DNA of 64,000 nt from Sphingomonas sp. Leaf67 (lineage in GTDB: Bacteria; Pseudomonadota; Alphaproteobacteria; Sphingomonadales; Sphingomonadaceae). Position numbers and translations under genes: made by a program. Under the pieces are notes generated by a model. The model did not search any database. It saw only the letters and a list, made by a program, of their open reading frames with translations, and was not told the origin of the DNA. The DNA is taken from positions 1-64,000 of the forward strand of contig NZ_LMLP01000019.1 in the NCBI RefSeq assembly GCF_001421965.1, read 5' to 3'. This document shows, piece by piece, positions 1 through 7,921 of this stretch. Every line of letters starts with the position of its first letter. Within the stretch, counting starts at the first letter, position 1.

Positions 1-73
1 GTGTCCCCTCGCGCCCCGGGAGATAACCAGCAATCCGCTCCCATTGCTCATCCGTCAGCGTGCGTCTGCTCAA
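1..73 (-). CDS. IS5-family transposase, N-terminal fragment (cut by window edge)
   Basis: Reading the minus strand from 73 gives (M)SRRTLTDEQWERIAGYLPG and a few more residues. The LTDEQWERI...LPG start is the characteristic N-terminus of IS5/IS427-group transposases. A TTG start at 73-71 is chosen because a GAAGGAG ribosome binding site lies 7 bases upstream. Only about 24 residues are inside the window, so whether the gene is intact cannot be judged. Confidence 0.75.
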   Translation of the reverse strand, partial: MSRRTLTDEQWERIAGYLPGREGT

Positions 74-143
74 GGCTCGGCTCCTTCGCCAGCCTTGAAT
101 CAGAACTCAACCCGAATGGGAATCCTGCAAATGCAGACACCGC
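1..143 (-). mobile_element. End of an IS5-like insertion sequence, running off the left edge
   Basis: The first ~143 bases hold the 5' end of a transposase on the minus strand plus its leader. The stretch between the transposase start and base 143 contains no gene. The outer edge of the element is probably at or near base 143/147, because a CTAG tetranucleotide (144-147) that forms the stop of the neighbouring Hpt-like gene lies there, and CTAG fits the YTAR target of some IS5-group elements. The exact terminal inverted repeat cannot be fixed because the other end is outside the window. Confidence 0.6.
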
Positions 144-434
144 CTAGAGGTCGTCGATCGCCTCATGCAGCTTCGCCAGCACGGCCGTGTCGCCGGCCGG
201 AGCCGCCGCAGCCGCCGTAGACAGTCCCATCAGGTCGACCGCGCCGAAGCTGGCCGCCAATCCCTTCAGCCGGAATGCCGCGGGCTGCCACCCTTCGGCA
301 TCGGCGGCATCGAGTGCGCTGAGCGCCTTTTTCGCGCTTTCGGTGAAGGCACGGCGCAGCTCGGCGATCAGTTGGGGTTCGTCGCCCAACGCCGCCGCCA
401 GCGCCGCATCGATTGCTCCGGGATCATAGACCAT
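144..434 (-). CDS. Hpt-like domain protein lacking the phospho-acceptor histidine
   Basis: 96 residues, all-helical in character. The segment AAFRLKGLAASFGA (about residues 52-65) matches the Hpt signature (typically A-H-x-L-K-G-S/A-x-x-x-x-G-A), but the position of the phosphorylated histidine is Phe54. The fold is therefore likely kept while phosphotransfer is not, which points to a binding or decoy role rather than a relay. The ATG at 434 is 25 bases from a CtrA-type box shared with the divergent TipN-like gene. The stop TAG (146-144) abuts an IS5-like element. Family assignment is from the motif; the partner is unknown. Confidence 0.7.
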   Translation of the reverse strand: MVYDPGAIDAALAAALGDEPQLIAELRRAFTESAKKALSALDAADAEGWQPAAFRLKGLAASFGAVDLMGLSTAAAAAPAGDTAVLAKLHEAIDDL

Positions 435-458
435 GGCTGAAGAATACGCCCCAAAAGG

Positions 459-473
459 TTAAGAAAATGTTAC
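459..473. promoter_or_regulatory. Candidate CtrA binding site in a divergent promoter
   Basis: TTAA-N7-TTAC (459-462 and 470-473) differs in one base from the alphaproteobacterial CtrA consensus TTAA-N7-TTAA. It lies in the 97-base AT-richer gap between the divergently transcribed Hpt-like gene (start 434) and TipN-like gene (start 532). The match and its place are seen directly; CtrA binding is inferred. Confidence 0.55.
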
Positions 474-531
474 AGCTACGTCGGTTCGACCGCTCTGTCG
501 TTCGGATGACGACCATGGTAGACGGTACGTC

Positions 532-2805
532 ATGAATGGGGGTTCGATCACGGAGCTGCAACAGCACCACCAGCATTCCGATGGCGAACAGGTCGCGCAG
601 GACGAGGCGCAACACTGGCTGGCAGAGGCGGTCCCCGAACCCGAACCGATCGGGCGCAACTGGATCGCACCGACGCTTGCCGGCGTTGCCGTGCTCGGCT
701 GGGCGGGCGGGATGCTGGCATGGAGCGCGCCGTCGCTGCCGGCGCTGGGGCCGATCGGGCTGATATCGTTCATTGCCGCCCTGTGCGTGCCGCCGATGCT
801 GCTCGGCGTCGGCTGGCTGCTGCTTCGTCGGAACAGCCGGGCGGAGGCACGGCGGTTCGCCGCCACTGCGCAGGCGATGCGGGCCGAGGCACAGGCACTG
901 GAGGCGGTCGTTGCCAGGGTTCGACACACGCTGTCGGAATCGCGCAGGGAACTGGCCGAACAGACGCAATCGCTGCTGACGCTGGGCGACAGCGCGACCG
1001 ACCGGCTGCGCGGCGTCAGCGCCGGGATGGGCGAACAGGTCGAGGCGATCGGCACGACTGCCGGCCGGCTCGATCGGGTGGCCGATGCCACGCAACAACG
1101 GCTGGCGACCGTGCTGTCCTCCCTGCCCCGCGCCCGTGCCGAAGCAGCGGAAATGGCCGCGCTCGTCGAGGCGACCGGCCTGTCGGCCAGCGAACGGGTC
1201 GCCGCGCTCGACGCGCAACTGGTCGTCGTCGCGCAACGCTCGCGCGAGGCCGATCAGCTGGCCGGGGGCGCGGCGCAGCGGTTGGCGGCGCATATGAACC
1301 GGATGGAAGCAACCAGCGAGAGTGCCGGCGTCCGCCTCGAATCGGTCATCGCCACCATGTCCGAAGCGATCGACGCGGTGCTCGAACGCGCTGCCGCCGC
1401 GATCGACGAATCGCGCAAGGCGATCACCGCGCAGGGCGATGCGACGATCGCGATGATCGAGGCGAATGGATCGGCGATCGAACGCGCCGGACGCGAGGGT
1501 GCCGAGCAACTCGCCGATCGCGTCGCCAGGATCGATGCCGCGATCCACATGCTGGCCGAACGGCTCGACGATCGGCGTCGCGATGGTGAGGCGCTGTTGA
1601 CCCTGCTGAACGACGGACTGGCCGGGGTCGACGATCGCTTCGAACGCTTGCGGGTGACGGGGGTCGAACGGACCCAGGCGGTGGCCGGATCGGTCGCTGC
1701 CTTGACGCAGGTGGCCGATGCCCTGGCCGACGCATTGGCCAATGGCGACGGTACCGCCCGCCGCGTGATCGCCAGTGCCGAGGAAGTCTTGACCGCGCTC
1801 GACGCGGCGGCGCGCGAAATGGACGAAACGCTGCCGGGCGCGCTCGACCGGCTCGACAGCCGCATCGCCGCCAGTCGCGCCGTCGTCGCCCAGTCCAAGC
1901 CCGAACTGCTCGCGCTGGTCACCGCTGCCGAGAGCACGCATGACGCGATCGAGGCGATTGCGGGGGTCGTGGCAATGCAACGGGACACGTTGTCGACGGT
2001 GCAGCAATCGCTGCTCGACACGCTCGACCGTGGTGCCGACCGGATCGAGAATGTCCGCACTATCGTCGACGAGACCATCGCGACGACGATCCATTTCGCC
2101 GAAGACTCCGCGCCGCGCCTGACCGAAGCGATGCTCCGCATCCGCGATACCGCCGAAGCGGCGAGCGAACAGACCCGCGAGACGCTGGCGAAGGTCCTGC
2201 CCGATGCCGCCCGCGATCTCGAGGCACGCGGCGCGCGTGCGCTCGCCAACGCGGTCGACAGCGCGGTGACGGGGCAGGTCGCCGAATTGTCCGCCATCGC
2301 CAATCACGCCGTTGCCTCGGCGATCGAGGCTTCGGAGCGGCTGTCACGGCAGATGCTCGACATCGCCGACACCAGTAAACAACTTGACGAACGCATGGCC
2401 ATGGCCCGCGCCGAACACGAAGCCGCCGACAGCGATCAGTTCTCGCGCCGCGTGTCCTTGCTGATCGAGGCGATGAACTCCGCCGCGATCGACATCGCCC
2501 GTTCGCTGTCGACCGATGTGTCCGATACGGCATGGGCCGCTTATCTGAAGGGTGATCGCGGCGTCTTTACCCGGCGCGCGGTGCGGCTGGTCGACGGGAC
2601 GCAGGCCCGCGAGATTGCCGCCTTGTACGATGCCGATCCCGGCTTCCGCGATCAGGTGAACCGCTACATTCACGATTTCGAGGCGATGCTGCGTCAGATC
2701 CTCGGCTTGCGGGACGGATCGCCAATGGGCGTGACCTTGCTGTCGTCCGATATGGGCAAGCTGTACGTGGTGCTGGCGCAGGCGATCGAGCGGTTGCGCA
2801 ACTAG
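532..2805 (+). CDS. TipN-like polar coiled-coil membrane protein
   Basis: 757 residues. After a short acidic/His-containing cytosolic leader, two hydrophobic segments (about residues 43-66 and 72-98) would anchor it in the inner membrane. Residues ~100-640 are a long Ala/Glu/Arg/Leu-rich region with heptad character and no enzymatic motif. The last ~95 residues (from about 665, with WAAYLKGDRGVFTRRAV and a RYIHDFEAML segment) look like a conserved globular tail. Two N-terminal membrane spans plus a long coiled coil is the architecture of the Caulobacter birth-pole marker TipN (about 880 residues), and the CtrA-type box upstream fits a cell-cycle role. The TipN assignment is by architecture only. 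The TAG stop coincides with an IS630 insertion point. Confidence 0.6.
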   Translation: MNGGSITELQQHHQHSDGEQVAQDEAQHWLAEAVPEPEPIGRNWIAPTLAGVAVLGWAGGMLAWSAPSLPALGPIGLISFIAALCVPPMLLGVGWLLLRRNSRAEARRFAATAQAMRAEAQALEAVVARVRHTLSESRRELAEQTQSLLTLGDSATDRLRGVSAGMGEQVEAIGTTAGRLDRVADATQQRLATVLSSLPRARAEAAEMAALVEATGLSASERVAALDAQLVVVAQRSREADQLAGGAAQRLAAHMNRMEATSESAGVRLESVIATMSEAIDAVLERAAAAIDESRKAITAQGDATIAMIEANGSAIERAGREGAEQLADRVARIDAAIHMLAERLDDRRRDGEALLTLLNDGLAGVDDRFERLRVTGVERTQAVAGSVAALTQVADALADALANGDGTARRVIASAEEVLTALDAAAREMDETLPGALDRLDSRIAASRAVVAQSKPELLALVTAAESTHDAIEAIAGVVAMQRDTLSTVQQSLLDTLDRGADRIENVRTIVDETIATTIHFAEDSAPRLTEAMLRIRDTAEAASEQTRETLAKVLPDAARDLEARGARALANAVDSAVTGQVAELSAIANHAVASAIEASERLSRQMLDIADTSKQLDERMAMARAEHEAADSDQFSRRVSLLIEAMNSAAIDIARSLSTDVSDTAWAAYLKGDRGVFTRRAVRLVDGTQAREIAALYDADPGFRDQVNRYIHDFEAMLRQILGLRDGSPMGVTLLSSDMGKLYVVLAQAIERLRN

Positions 2806-3851
2806 AGCATGATGACGTAGATCTGAATCGCTAGGGATTCCCGTTGGGCTTGCGATCTGATTCACTGTGCCGGCTGGCGAAGGAGGCCAGCCAGCATGTC
2901 AAAGCCATATTCGATGGACCTGCGGGACCGGGTGGTCAGGGCGGTAACCGCTGATGGCATGTCGTGTCACGCGGCCGCTTCACGCTTCGGGGTGGCGCCG
3001 AGTTCGGCGATCAAATGGGTGCGGCGCTTTCGCGATACGGGCAGCGCCGCGCCGAGCCGGATGGGTGGTCGCCGATCCAACATCCTGTCCGGCGCGACAC
3101 GTGACTGGCTGCTGGAGCGGATGACCCGCGACTTCACCTTGCGTGGACTGGTAGCGGAGTTGGGAGGCCGCGGCGTGAAGGTCGACTATGTTCAGGTCTG
3201 GCGGTTCGCCCATGTCGAGGGGCTGAGCTTCAAAAAAAAGCGTGCTGCCCGCCGAGCAGCTCCGTCCCGCGATCGCCCGGCGTCGGGCGCAATGGAAGAA
3301 ATACCAGGGCCGGCTTGATCCGGTGCGTCTCGTCTTCATCGATGAGACGTGGGTCAAGACGAACATGGCCCCCTTGCGCGGTTGGGCACCGGTCGGCCAG
3401 CGGCTCCATGCCAAGGCGCCCTACGGCCACTGGCGCACGATGACATTCCTGGCCGCGCTGCGCTACGACCGGATCGACGCGCCGTGCGTGCTGGACCAGC
3501 CGGTCAACGCGCAAAGCTTCATCGACTATATCGAGCAGTGCCTCGTGCCGACGCTGTCGCCCGGCGACGTCGTCATCATGGACAACCTCTCCAGCCACAA
3601 GAAACCCGCTATCCGCAACGCCATCCGTGCGGTCGGTGCCAGGCTGCTGTACCTGCCGCCCTACAGCCCGGACCCGAACCCCATCGAGCAGGTTTTCGCC
3701 AAGCTCAAGCACCTCATGCGCAAGGCCACCGAGCGATCCCACGAGGCAACATGCAGACGCGTCGGCACGCTTCTCGATGCCTTCTCCGCCGCAGAATGCC
3801 GCAACTACCTCATCAACTCCGGATATGGGTCAGCTTGATGTCATCCGACTC
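2805..3851 (+). mobile_element. IS630-family insertion sequence, complete
   Basis: About 1,047 bp between TA dinucleotides at 2803-2804 and 3852-3853, the target duplication typical of IS630/Tc1-mariner elements. The ends are imperfect inverted repeats: the left reads GAGCATGATGACGT and the reverse complement of the right reads GAGTCGGATGACAT. Both boundaries lie in CTAG. The element carries one transposase in two frames. The insertion keeps the TAG stop of the upstream gene. Confidence 0.85.
2896..3838 (+). CDS. IS630-family transposase, two overlapping frames (frameshift at A8)
   Basis: The first frame (2896-3318, 140 residues) starts MSKPYSMDLRDRVVRAV and holds the helix-turn-helix DNA-binding part. 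The second (open from about 3242 to 3838) holds the DDE catalytic domain: VFIDETW, VVIMDNLSSHKKPA and PYSPDPNPIEQ supply the two Asp and the Glu. The frames join at TTC followed by eight A (3232-3239). Reading with one base fewer there gives the usual FKKSVLPAEQ junction. This may be programmed slippage, known in several IS630 elements, or an inactivating one-base insertion; the sequence alone does not decide. Confidence 0.85.
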
Positions 3852-3854
3852 TAG

Positions 3855-4311
3855 TGGGGTTTGCCGGGGAGGTCGTTGTACGCCAAACGGGAACGAACTC
3901 GCTTACCCCGCCCTTTTCGAAGCATTTCTGGCTGCCGACGATACGTTGGCGACACGCGACCAGACTGCCTACTACTTCTCGCTGCCGAACGTGTTCGGCC
4001 GTGATTTCGATCTGAAGTTCGAAAAGTCGGTCTGCATCCTGATCGGGGAGAATGGTTCGGGAAAGCCGACGCTACTCGAAATGATCGTAACTATGGCGCG
4101 TTCTGGCGAAGGCGGTGGTGCGCAGGGAACGACAGTGGTGGGACCGTCGCGCGGGGCAGGCAAGGACGCCGACCGGCTGGGCGATCTGCCGTGCGCGGCA
4201 GGCTGCCGCGGCGGGCCGATTTCATGTCCGTGGCGGCGTTCTTCGTGGCTTACGATGCTCGGTAGCGCGTTCCCGACACCTTGCCACGCGCTGAAATTCT
4301 CACCGCACTGA
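3855..4311 (+). pseudogene. Decayed AAA-type ATPase
   Basis: The open frame contains SLPNVFGRDFDLKFEK followed by a Walker A motif IGENGSGKPTLLE, typical of small SMC-like AAA ATPases except that the Ser/Thr position after Lys is Pro. About 25 residues later the similarity stops. Another frame then gives RRADFMSVAAFFVAYDA before a stop, resembling the continuation of this family, so a frameshift is likely. No Walker B or C-terminal half is present and no good start is seen. Loss of function is inferred from truncation, frameshift and the P-loop change. It lies immediately beside the IS630 element. Confidence 0.6.
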
Positions 4312-4336
4312 TGATGCGGCCTGATCGGAAAACGCC

Positions 4337-4597
4337 TTAATTATAGAAATTCAGCATGTCGGCGGTCACCCAACCATAAACGTAGTTGAGGTAGAACCCG
4401 CCAAACAAGACCCCGGATACCAACGTCGTCCGCCAAGCCATCTGCCCGAAGCGGAACCCAGATGGTGCGCTGTCGGCCTGTCCCGGCACCGGGGGTTCGC
4501 CCGCTTCATGCGTCGTGCGAACCCCGAACGGCAACACCAGAAACATCGCCAGCACCCAGAACAGCAGGTAGATGGCGAGCGCCGATTGCCAGGTCAT
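4337..4597 (-). CDS. DUF1467 family small membrane protein
   Basis: 86 residues with two hydrophobic segments (about 6-26 and 58-80) separated by a Pro-rich loop. The N-terminal pattern with a VLPFGVRTTHEAGE motif after the first span is the hallmark of DUF1467. The function is unknown; proteins of this family are small inner-membrane proteins of alphaproteobacteria. It starts 11 bases after the RNase J stop and is probably the last gene of the nuo-birA-coaX-rnj transcript. Confidence 0.85.
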   Translation of the reverse strand: MTWQSALAIYLLFWVLAMFLVLPFGVRTTHEAGEPPVPGQADSAPSGFRFGQMAWRTTLVSGVLFGGFYLNYVYGWVTADMLNFYN

Positions 4598-4607
4598 GCG
4601 CCGCTCG

Positions 4608-6248
4608 TCAGGCCGGAATGATCAGCACGTCGACGACCGGCTTCTTGCCGGTCCAGCGCGTCGCGACGCGGCGGACCGCAAGGCGGATCGCCTCGGGCAG
4701 CTTGGACCGCTCACGCCCCTTGGCCGCGACCGTCTCGGCCGCCGCATCGACCGCTTCCTCAAGAAAGGGTTCGCGGTCTTCCTCGACCGGCACGCCCTGC
4801 ACCCGGATCTGCGGCTGACCGATCAACTGCCCGCGCCGGTCGATCGCGACCGCTACCGACATATGGCCAAACGCCGCCAGCTTGCGCCGTTCGTTGATCG
4901 TCGTGCCGTCCGCCGGCAGAATGACGTCGCCGTCCAGCGCAAGTCGCCCAACGGCCGCCTGCCCGACCTTGGTCGGATTGCCCGGTGCCAGACGCACGAT
5001 ATCGCCGTTGGTCTGGACCAGCGTTTGACCGATGCCCTGCGACAGGGCGAACCGGGCATGTTCCATCAGATGGCGCATCTCGCCATGGACCGGTACCATG
5101 ACTTTCGGACGCAACCAGCCGTAGAGCTTGGCCAGTTCCGGCCGACCGGGATGCCCCGAGACATGGACATGCGCCTGCCGGTCAGTAACCATTTCGATCC
5201 CGGCCGCGGCAAGCTGGTTCTGGATGCGACCGATCGCAACTTCATTGCCGGGGATCTGCTTCGACGAGAAGATGACCCGGTCGCCGGACTGGAGGCTGAG
5301 CTGATGCTCCCGATTGGCGATGCGGGCCAACGCCGCGCGCTGTTCTCCCTGCCCGCCGGTCGCGATGATCAGAACCTGATCGCGGGGCAGGCGCATCGCG
5401 GTGTCGAAATCGACGGTCTGCGGGAAACTCTTCAGATAGCCCGTTGCCTTCGCGACCTTCAGAATGCGGTCAAGCGAACGACCCGCCACGCAAACTTTGC
5501 GGTTGGTGTCGCGTGCGACCTCGCCCAGCGTATGCAGTCGCGCGGCGTTGGACGCGAAGCTGGTGACCATCACCCGCCGCCCTTCGGCAGAGGCAATCTG
5601 TTCGAACAGCCCCTTGCGAACATCGGCTTCCGATCCCGATGCCTCGGTGTTGAAGACGTTCGTCGAATCGCACACCAGCGCGAGGATACCCTCATCGCCG
5701 ATCGCGGTGAGTTCGGCCGGGCTGGCCGGCGTCGCGACCATCGGTTGATCGTCGAGCTTCCAGTCGCCCGAATGGAACACCTTTCCATGCGGCGTGGAAA
5801 TGACCAGCGAGGTCGATTCGGGGATCGAATGCGCCATCGGCACGAAGCGGACGCCGAACGGACCGACATTCACGTCGCCGCCCAGCTGCACGATCTTCAG
5901 CTTCACCCGATCGGCAATGCCTTCTTCATCGAGCTTGCCGCGGATCAGCCCGGCAGTGAACGGCGTTGCATAAATCGGCACGCCCAGATCGGCAGCCAGA
6001 TATGGCAGCGCGCCGATATGGTCCTCATGCCCATGGGTGATGACGATGCCGAGCAGCTGGTCGCCGCGTTCCTCAATGAATTGCAGGTCGGGCAGCATCA
6101 CGTCAATCCCGGGATAGCCCGGATCGGCGAATGTCACGCCGCAATCGACCATGAGCCATTTACCGGCGGTCCCGTACAGGTTGACGTTCATGCCGATTTC
6201 GCCCGACCCGCCAAGCGCGACGAACAACAATTCTTTCTTTGGTGTCAC
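4608..6248 (-). CDS. rnj: Ribonuclease J
   Basis: 546 residues, usual length for RNase J. The metallo-beta-lactamase zinc motif HGHEDHIGALPYL is near residue 75. The protein continues through the beta-CASP segment, with VPVHGEMRHL toward the C-terminal part, and ends with the RNase J C-terminal domain. The enzyme is a zinc-dependent 5'-3' exonuclease/endonuclease for mRNA decay and rRNA 5'-end maturation; in many alphaproteobacteria it works beside RNase E. It lies 45 bases downstream of coaX on the same strand, in a conserved alphaproteobacterial order. Confidence 0.95.
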   Translation of the reverse strand: MTPKKELLFVALGGSGEIGMNVNLYGTAGKWLMVDCGVTFADPGYPGIDVMLPDLQFIEERGDQLLGIVITHGHEDHIGALPYLAADLGVPIYATPFTAGLIRGKLDEEGIADRVKLKIVQLGGDVNVGPFGVRFVPMAHSIPESTSLVISTPHGKVFHSGDWKLDDQPMVATPASPAELTAIGDEGILALVCDSTNVFNTEASGSEADVRKGLFEQIASAEGRRVMVTSFASNAARLHTLGEVARDTNRKVCVAGRSLDRILKVAKATGYLKSFPQTVDFDTAMRLPRDQVLIIATGGQGEQRAALARIANREHQLSLQSGDRVIFSSKQIPGNEVAIGRIQNQLAAAGIEMVTDRQAHVHVSGHPGRPELAKLYGWLRPKVMVPVHGEMRHLMEHARFALSQGIGQTLVQTNGDIVRLAPGNPTKVGQAAVGRLALDGDVILPADGTTINERRKLAAFGHMSVAVAIDRRGQLIGQPQIRVQGVPVEEDREPFLEEAVDAAAETVAAKGRERSKLPEAIRLAVRRVATRWTGKKPVVDVLIIPA

Positions 6249-6293
6249 TCAATCTCTTTCAATGCCCGCGCCCATTCGCGGGTTGGGTTTCGT

Positions 6294-7085
6294 TCAGTAC
6301 GTTGCTGCAGAAATATGGGTGCGGCGCCACAGCATCGCCAGTCCCGTGATCGTCAGGTCTTGTTCGATCGAATCGAAGACCTGCGTGTGTTTCTCGAACA
6401 GGATCGCCAGACCGCCGGTGGCGATCACGCGGACGGGGCGGCCGATTTCCGCCTTCATCCGCGCGACCAGCCCCTCGATCATCGCAATATAGCCCCAATA
6501 GATGCCGATGTGCATCTGATCGGCCGTATTACGGCCGATCACCGTCTTCGACGCTGGCGCCTCGATCGCGATACGCGGCAGCTTGGCTGCCGCCGTTACC
6601 AGCGCATCGAGCGACAGGTTGATGCCCGGCGCGATGATCCCGCCTTTGTATGCCCCTGTATAATCCACCACGTCGAATGTCGCGGCCGTGCCGAAATCGA
6701 CGACGATCAGGTCGCCGGGATGAGCCGCATGCGCCGCGATCGCATTCAGTGCGCGATCGGCACCGACCGTATGCGGCTCCTCGACATCGAGCGCGATGCC
6801 GAATGTCGCCGCGCCGCGCCCGGCAACGAGTGCTTCGACCCCGAAATATTTGCTGGCGAGCACTTCGAGGTTATGCAGCGCACGCGGAACGACCGTGCCA
6901 ATAATGACCGCCTCTACCACCGCCCGGTCACGTCCGCCCAGTGCCAGCAACTGGCTGAGCCATACCGCATATTCGTCCGCGGTCCGACGGGGATCGGTCG
7001 CGATGCGCCAGCGCGCGACGATCGTTTCGTCGTCGACCAGCGCGAAGACGATGTTGGTATTGCCGGCATCGATCGCAAGCAGCAT
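6294..7085 (-). CDS. coaX: Type III pantothenate kinase
   Basis: 263 residues. It phosphorylates pantothenate with ATP, the first step of coenzyme A synthesis. The N-terminal phosphate-binding motif [15 protein letters not shown], the [12 protein letters not shown] segment around residues 109-120 and the [12 protein letters not shown] motif mark the type III (CoaX) ASKHA-fold family. It sits between birA and rnj on the same strand; the ~107-base gap to birA contains no recognisable gene. Confidence 0.95.
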   Translation of the reverse strand: MLLAIDAGNTNIVFALVDDETIVARWRIATDPRRTADEYAVWLSQLLALGGRDRAVVEAVIIGTVVPRALHNLEVLASKYFGVEALVAGRGAATFGIALDVEEPHTVGADRALNAIAAHAAHPGDLIVVDFGTAATFDVVDYTGAYKGGIIAPGINLSLDALVTAAAKLPRIAIEAPASKTVIGRNTADQMHIGIYWGYIAMIEGLVARMKAEIGRPVRVIATGGLAILFEKHTQVFDSIEQDLTITGLAMLWRRTHISAATY

Positions 7086-7192
7086 CGAACTTCCCCGTCA
7101 CGCCCGACCGGCGTGGTTCCCCTTCCCGCTAAAGGGTGCAGCGGGCCACGACAAGCGCTCCGCCATGCCGCACACGCATTGTAACGACCGCT

Positions 7193-7921
7193 TCACGCCG
7201 AAACATCGCCAGCGTGGACGATTACCGGCTTGCCGCCCTGATCGATCAACCGCAACGCTCCATCGACTTCAAGGCCTGCGAACCGTCCCGATTGCTCACG
7301 ACCGTCGGGCAACCGCACGCGAAGCGACGTGCCGACAGGATGCGCCATCTTTTCCCAAGTACTGCGGACGATCGACAGATCGCCCATCCGCCACCGCGCG
7401 ACCCAAACCGCAAAACGGTCGCAAAGCTTCACGAGCAACGCGTCTGGCCCGACGCTGAAACCTTCCGCTGCGAGGGAGGTCGTCGATCGGTCGGGAAGCA
7501 TTGGATGCGAGGAAAGATTGACGCCGAAGCCGATGACCACCGCATTGCCGGATCGTTCGAGCAGAATACCGGACAGCTTCGCATCGCCGACCATCAGATC
7601 GTTCGGCCATTTGATCGTCGCGATCCCCGGCGCAAACGCCGCAACCGCTTCGGCCAAGGCGACTGCGGCGACCAGCGTCAGGGTATGCGCCGGCGGATCA
7701 TGAGGACGCAACCGAACGATCGTGCTGGCAAATAAATTGCCCGCACCGTCCGCCCAGTTCCGCCCCAACCGACCTCGCCCCGCCGATTGACGTTCGGCCC
7801 GCAACCAGAGGCCTTCCTCGGCTCCGGTCGCGGCAGCGGCGATCAGGTCGGCATTGGTCGACCCGGTCTCGCCGACAACCCGAATCGTCAGAACAGTGCC
7901 CGAGCCGCCGTCAGCGACCAC
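7193..7921 (-). CDS. birA: Biotin--[acetyl-CoA-carboxylase] ligase
   Basis: About 242 residues. It activates biotin as biotinyl-AMP and attaches it to the lysine of biotin carboxyl carrier domains. SAGRGRLGRNW is the biotinyl-AMP binding loop, followed by IKWPNDL. There is no N-terminal helix-turn-helix, so this is a monofunctional ligase and not a BirA-type repressor. The GTG at 7921 overlaps the end of nuoN by 34 bases; no other GTG, ATG or TTG is available near the conserved VLTIRVVGETGSTN start. One likely client, the PccA-type subunit with an AMKM site, is encoded at 43718-45724. Confidence 0.93.
   Translation of the reverse strand: MVADGGSGTVLTIRVVGETGSTNADLIAAAATGAEEGLWLRAERQSAGRGRLGRNWADGAGNLFASTIVRLRPHDPPAHTLTLVAAVALAEAVAAFAPGIATIKWPNDLMVGDAKLSGILLERSGNAVVIGFGVNLSSHPMLPDRSTTSLAAEGFSVGPDALLVKLCDRFAVWVARWRMGDLSIVRSTWEKMAHPVGTSLRVRLPDGREQSGRFAGLEVDGALRLIDQGGKPVIVHAGDVSA

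Noticed and set aside
424..2307. Long minus-strand open frame of 627 codons opposite the TipN-like gene
   Set aside because: Its translation is rich in Arg, His, Gln and Asp without any domain, as expected for an antisense frame of a high-GC gene. The plus-strand frame has clear membrane spans and coiled coil.
4572..7184. Plus-strand open frame of 870 codons across RNase J and coaX
   Set aside because: It runs antisense to two well-recognised enzymes and has no motif; a product of high GC and codon bias.
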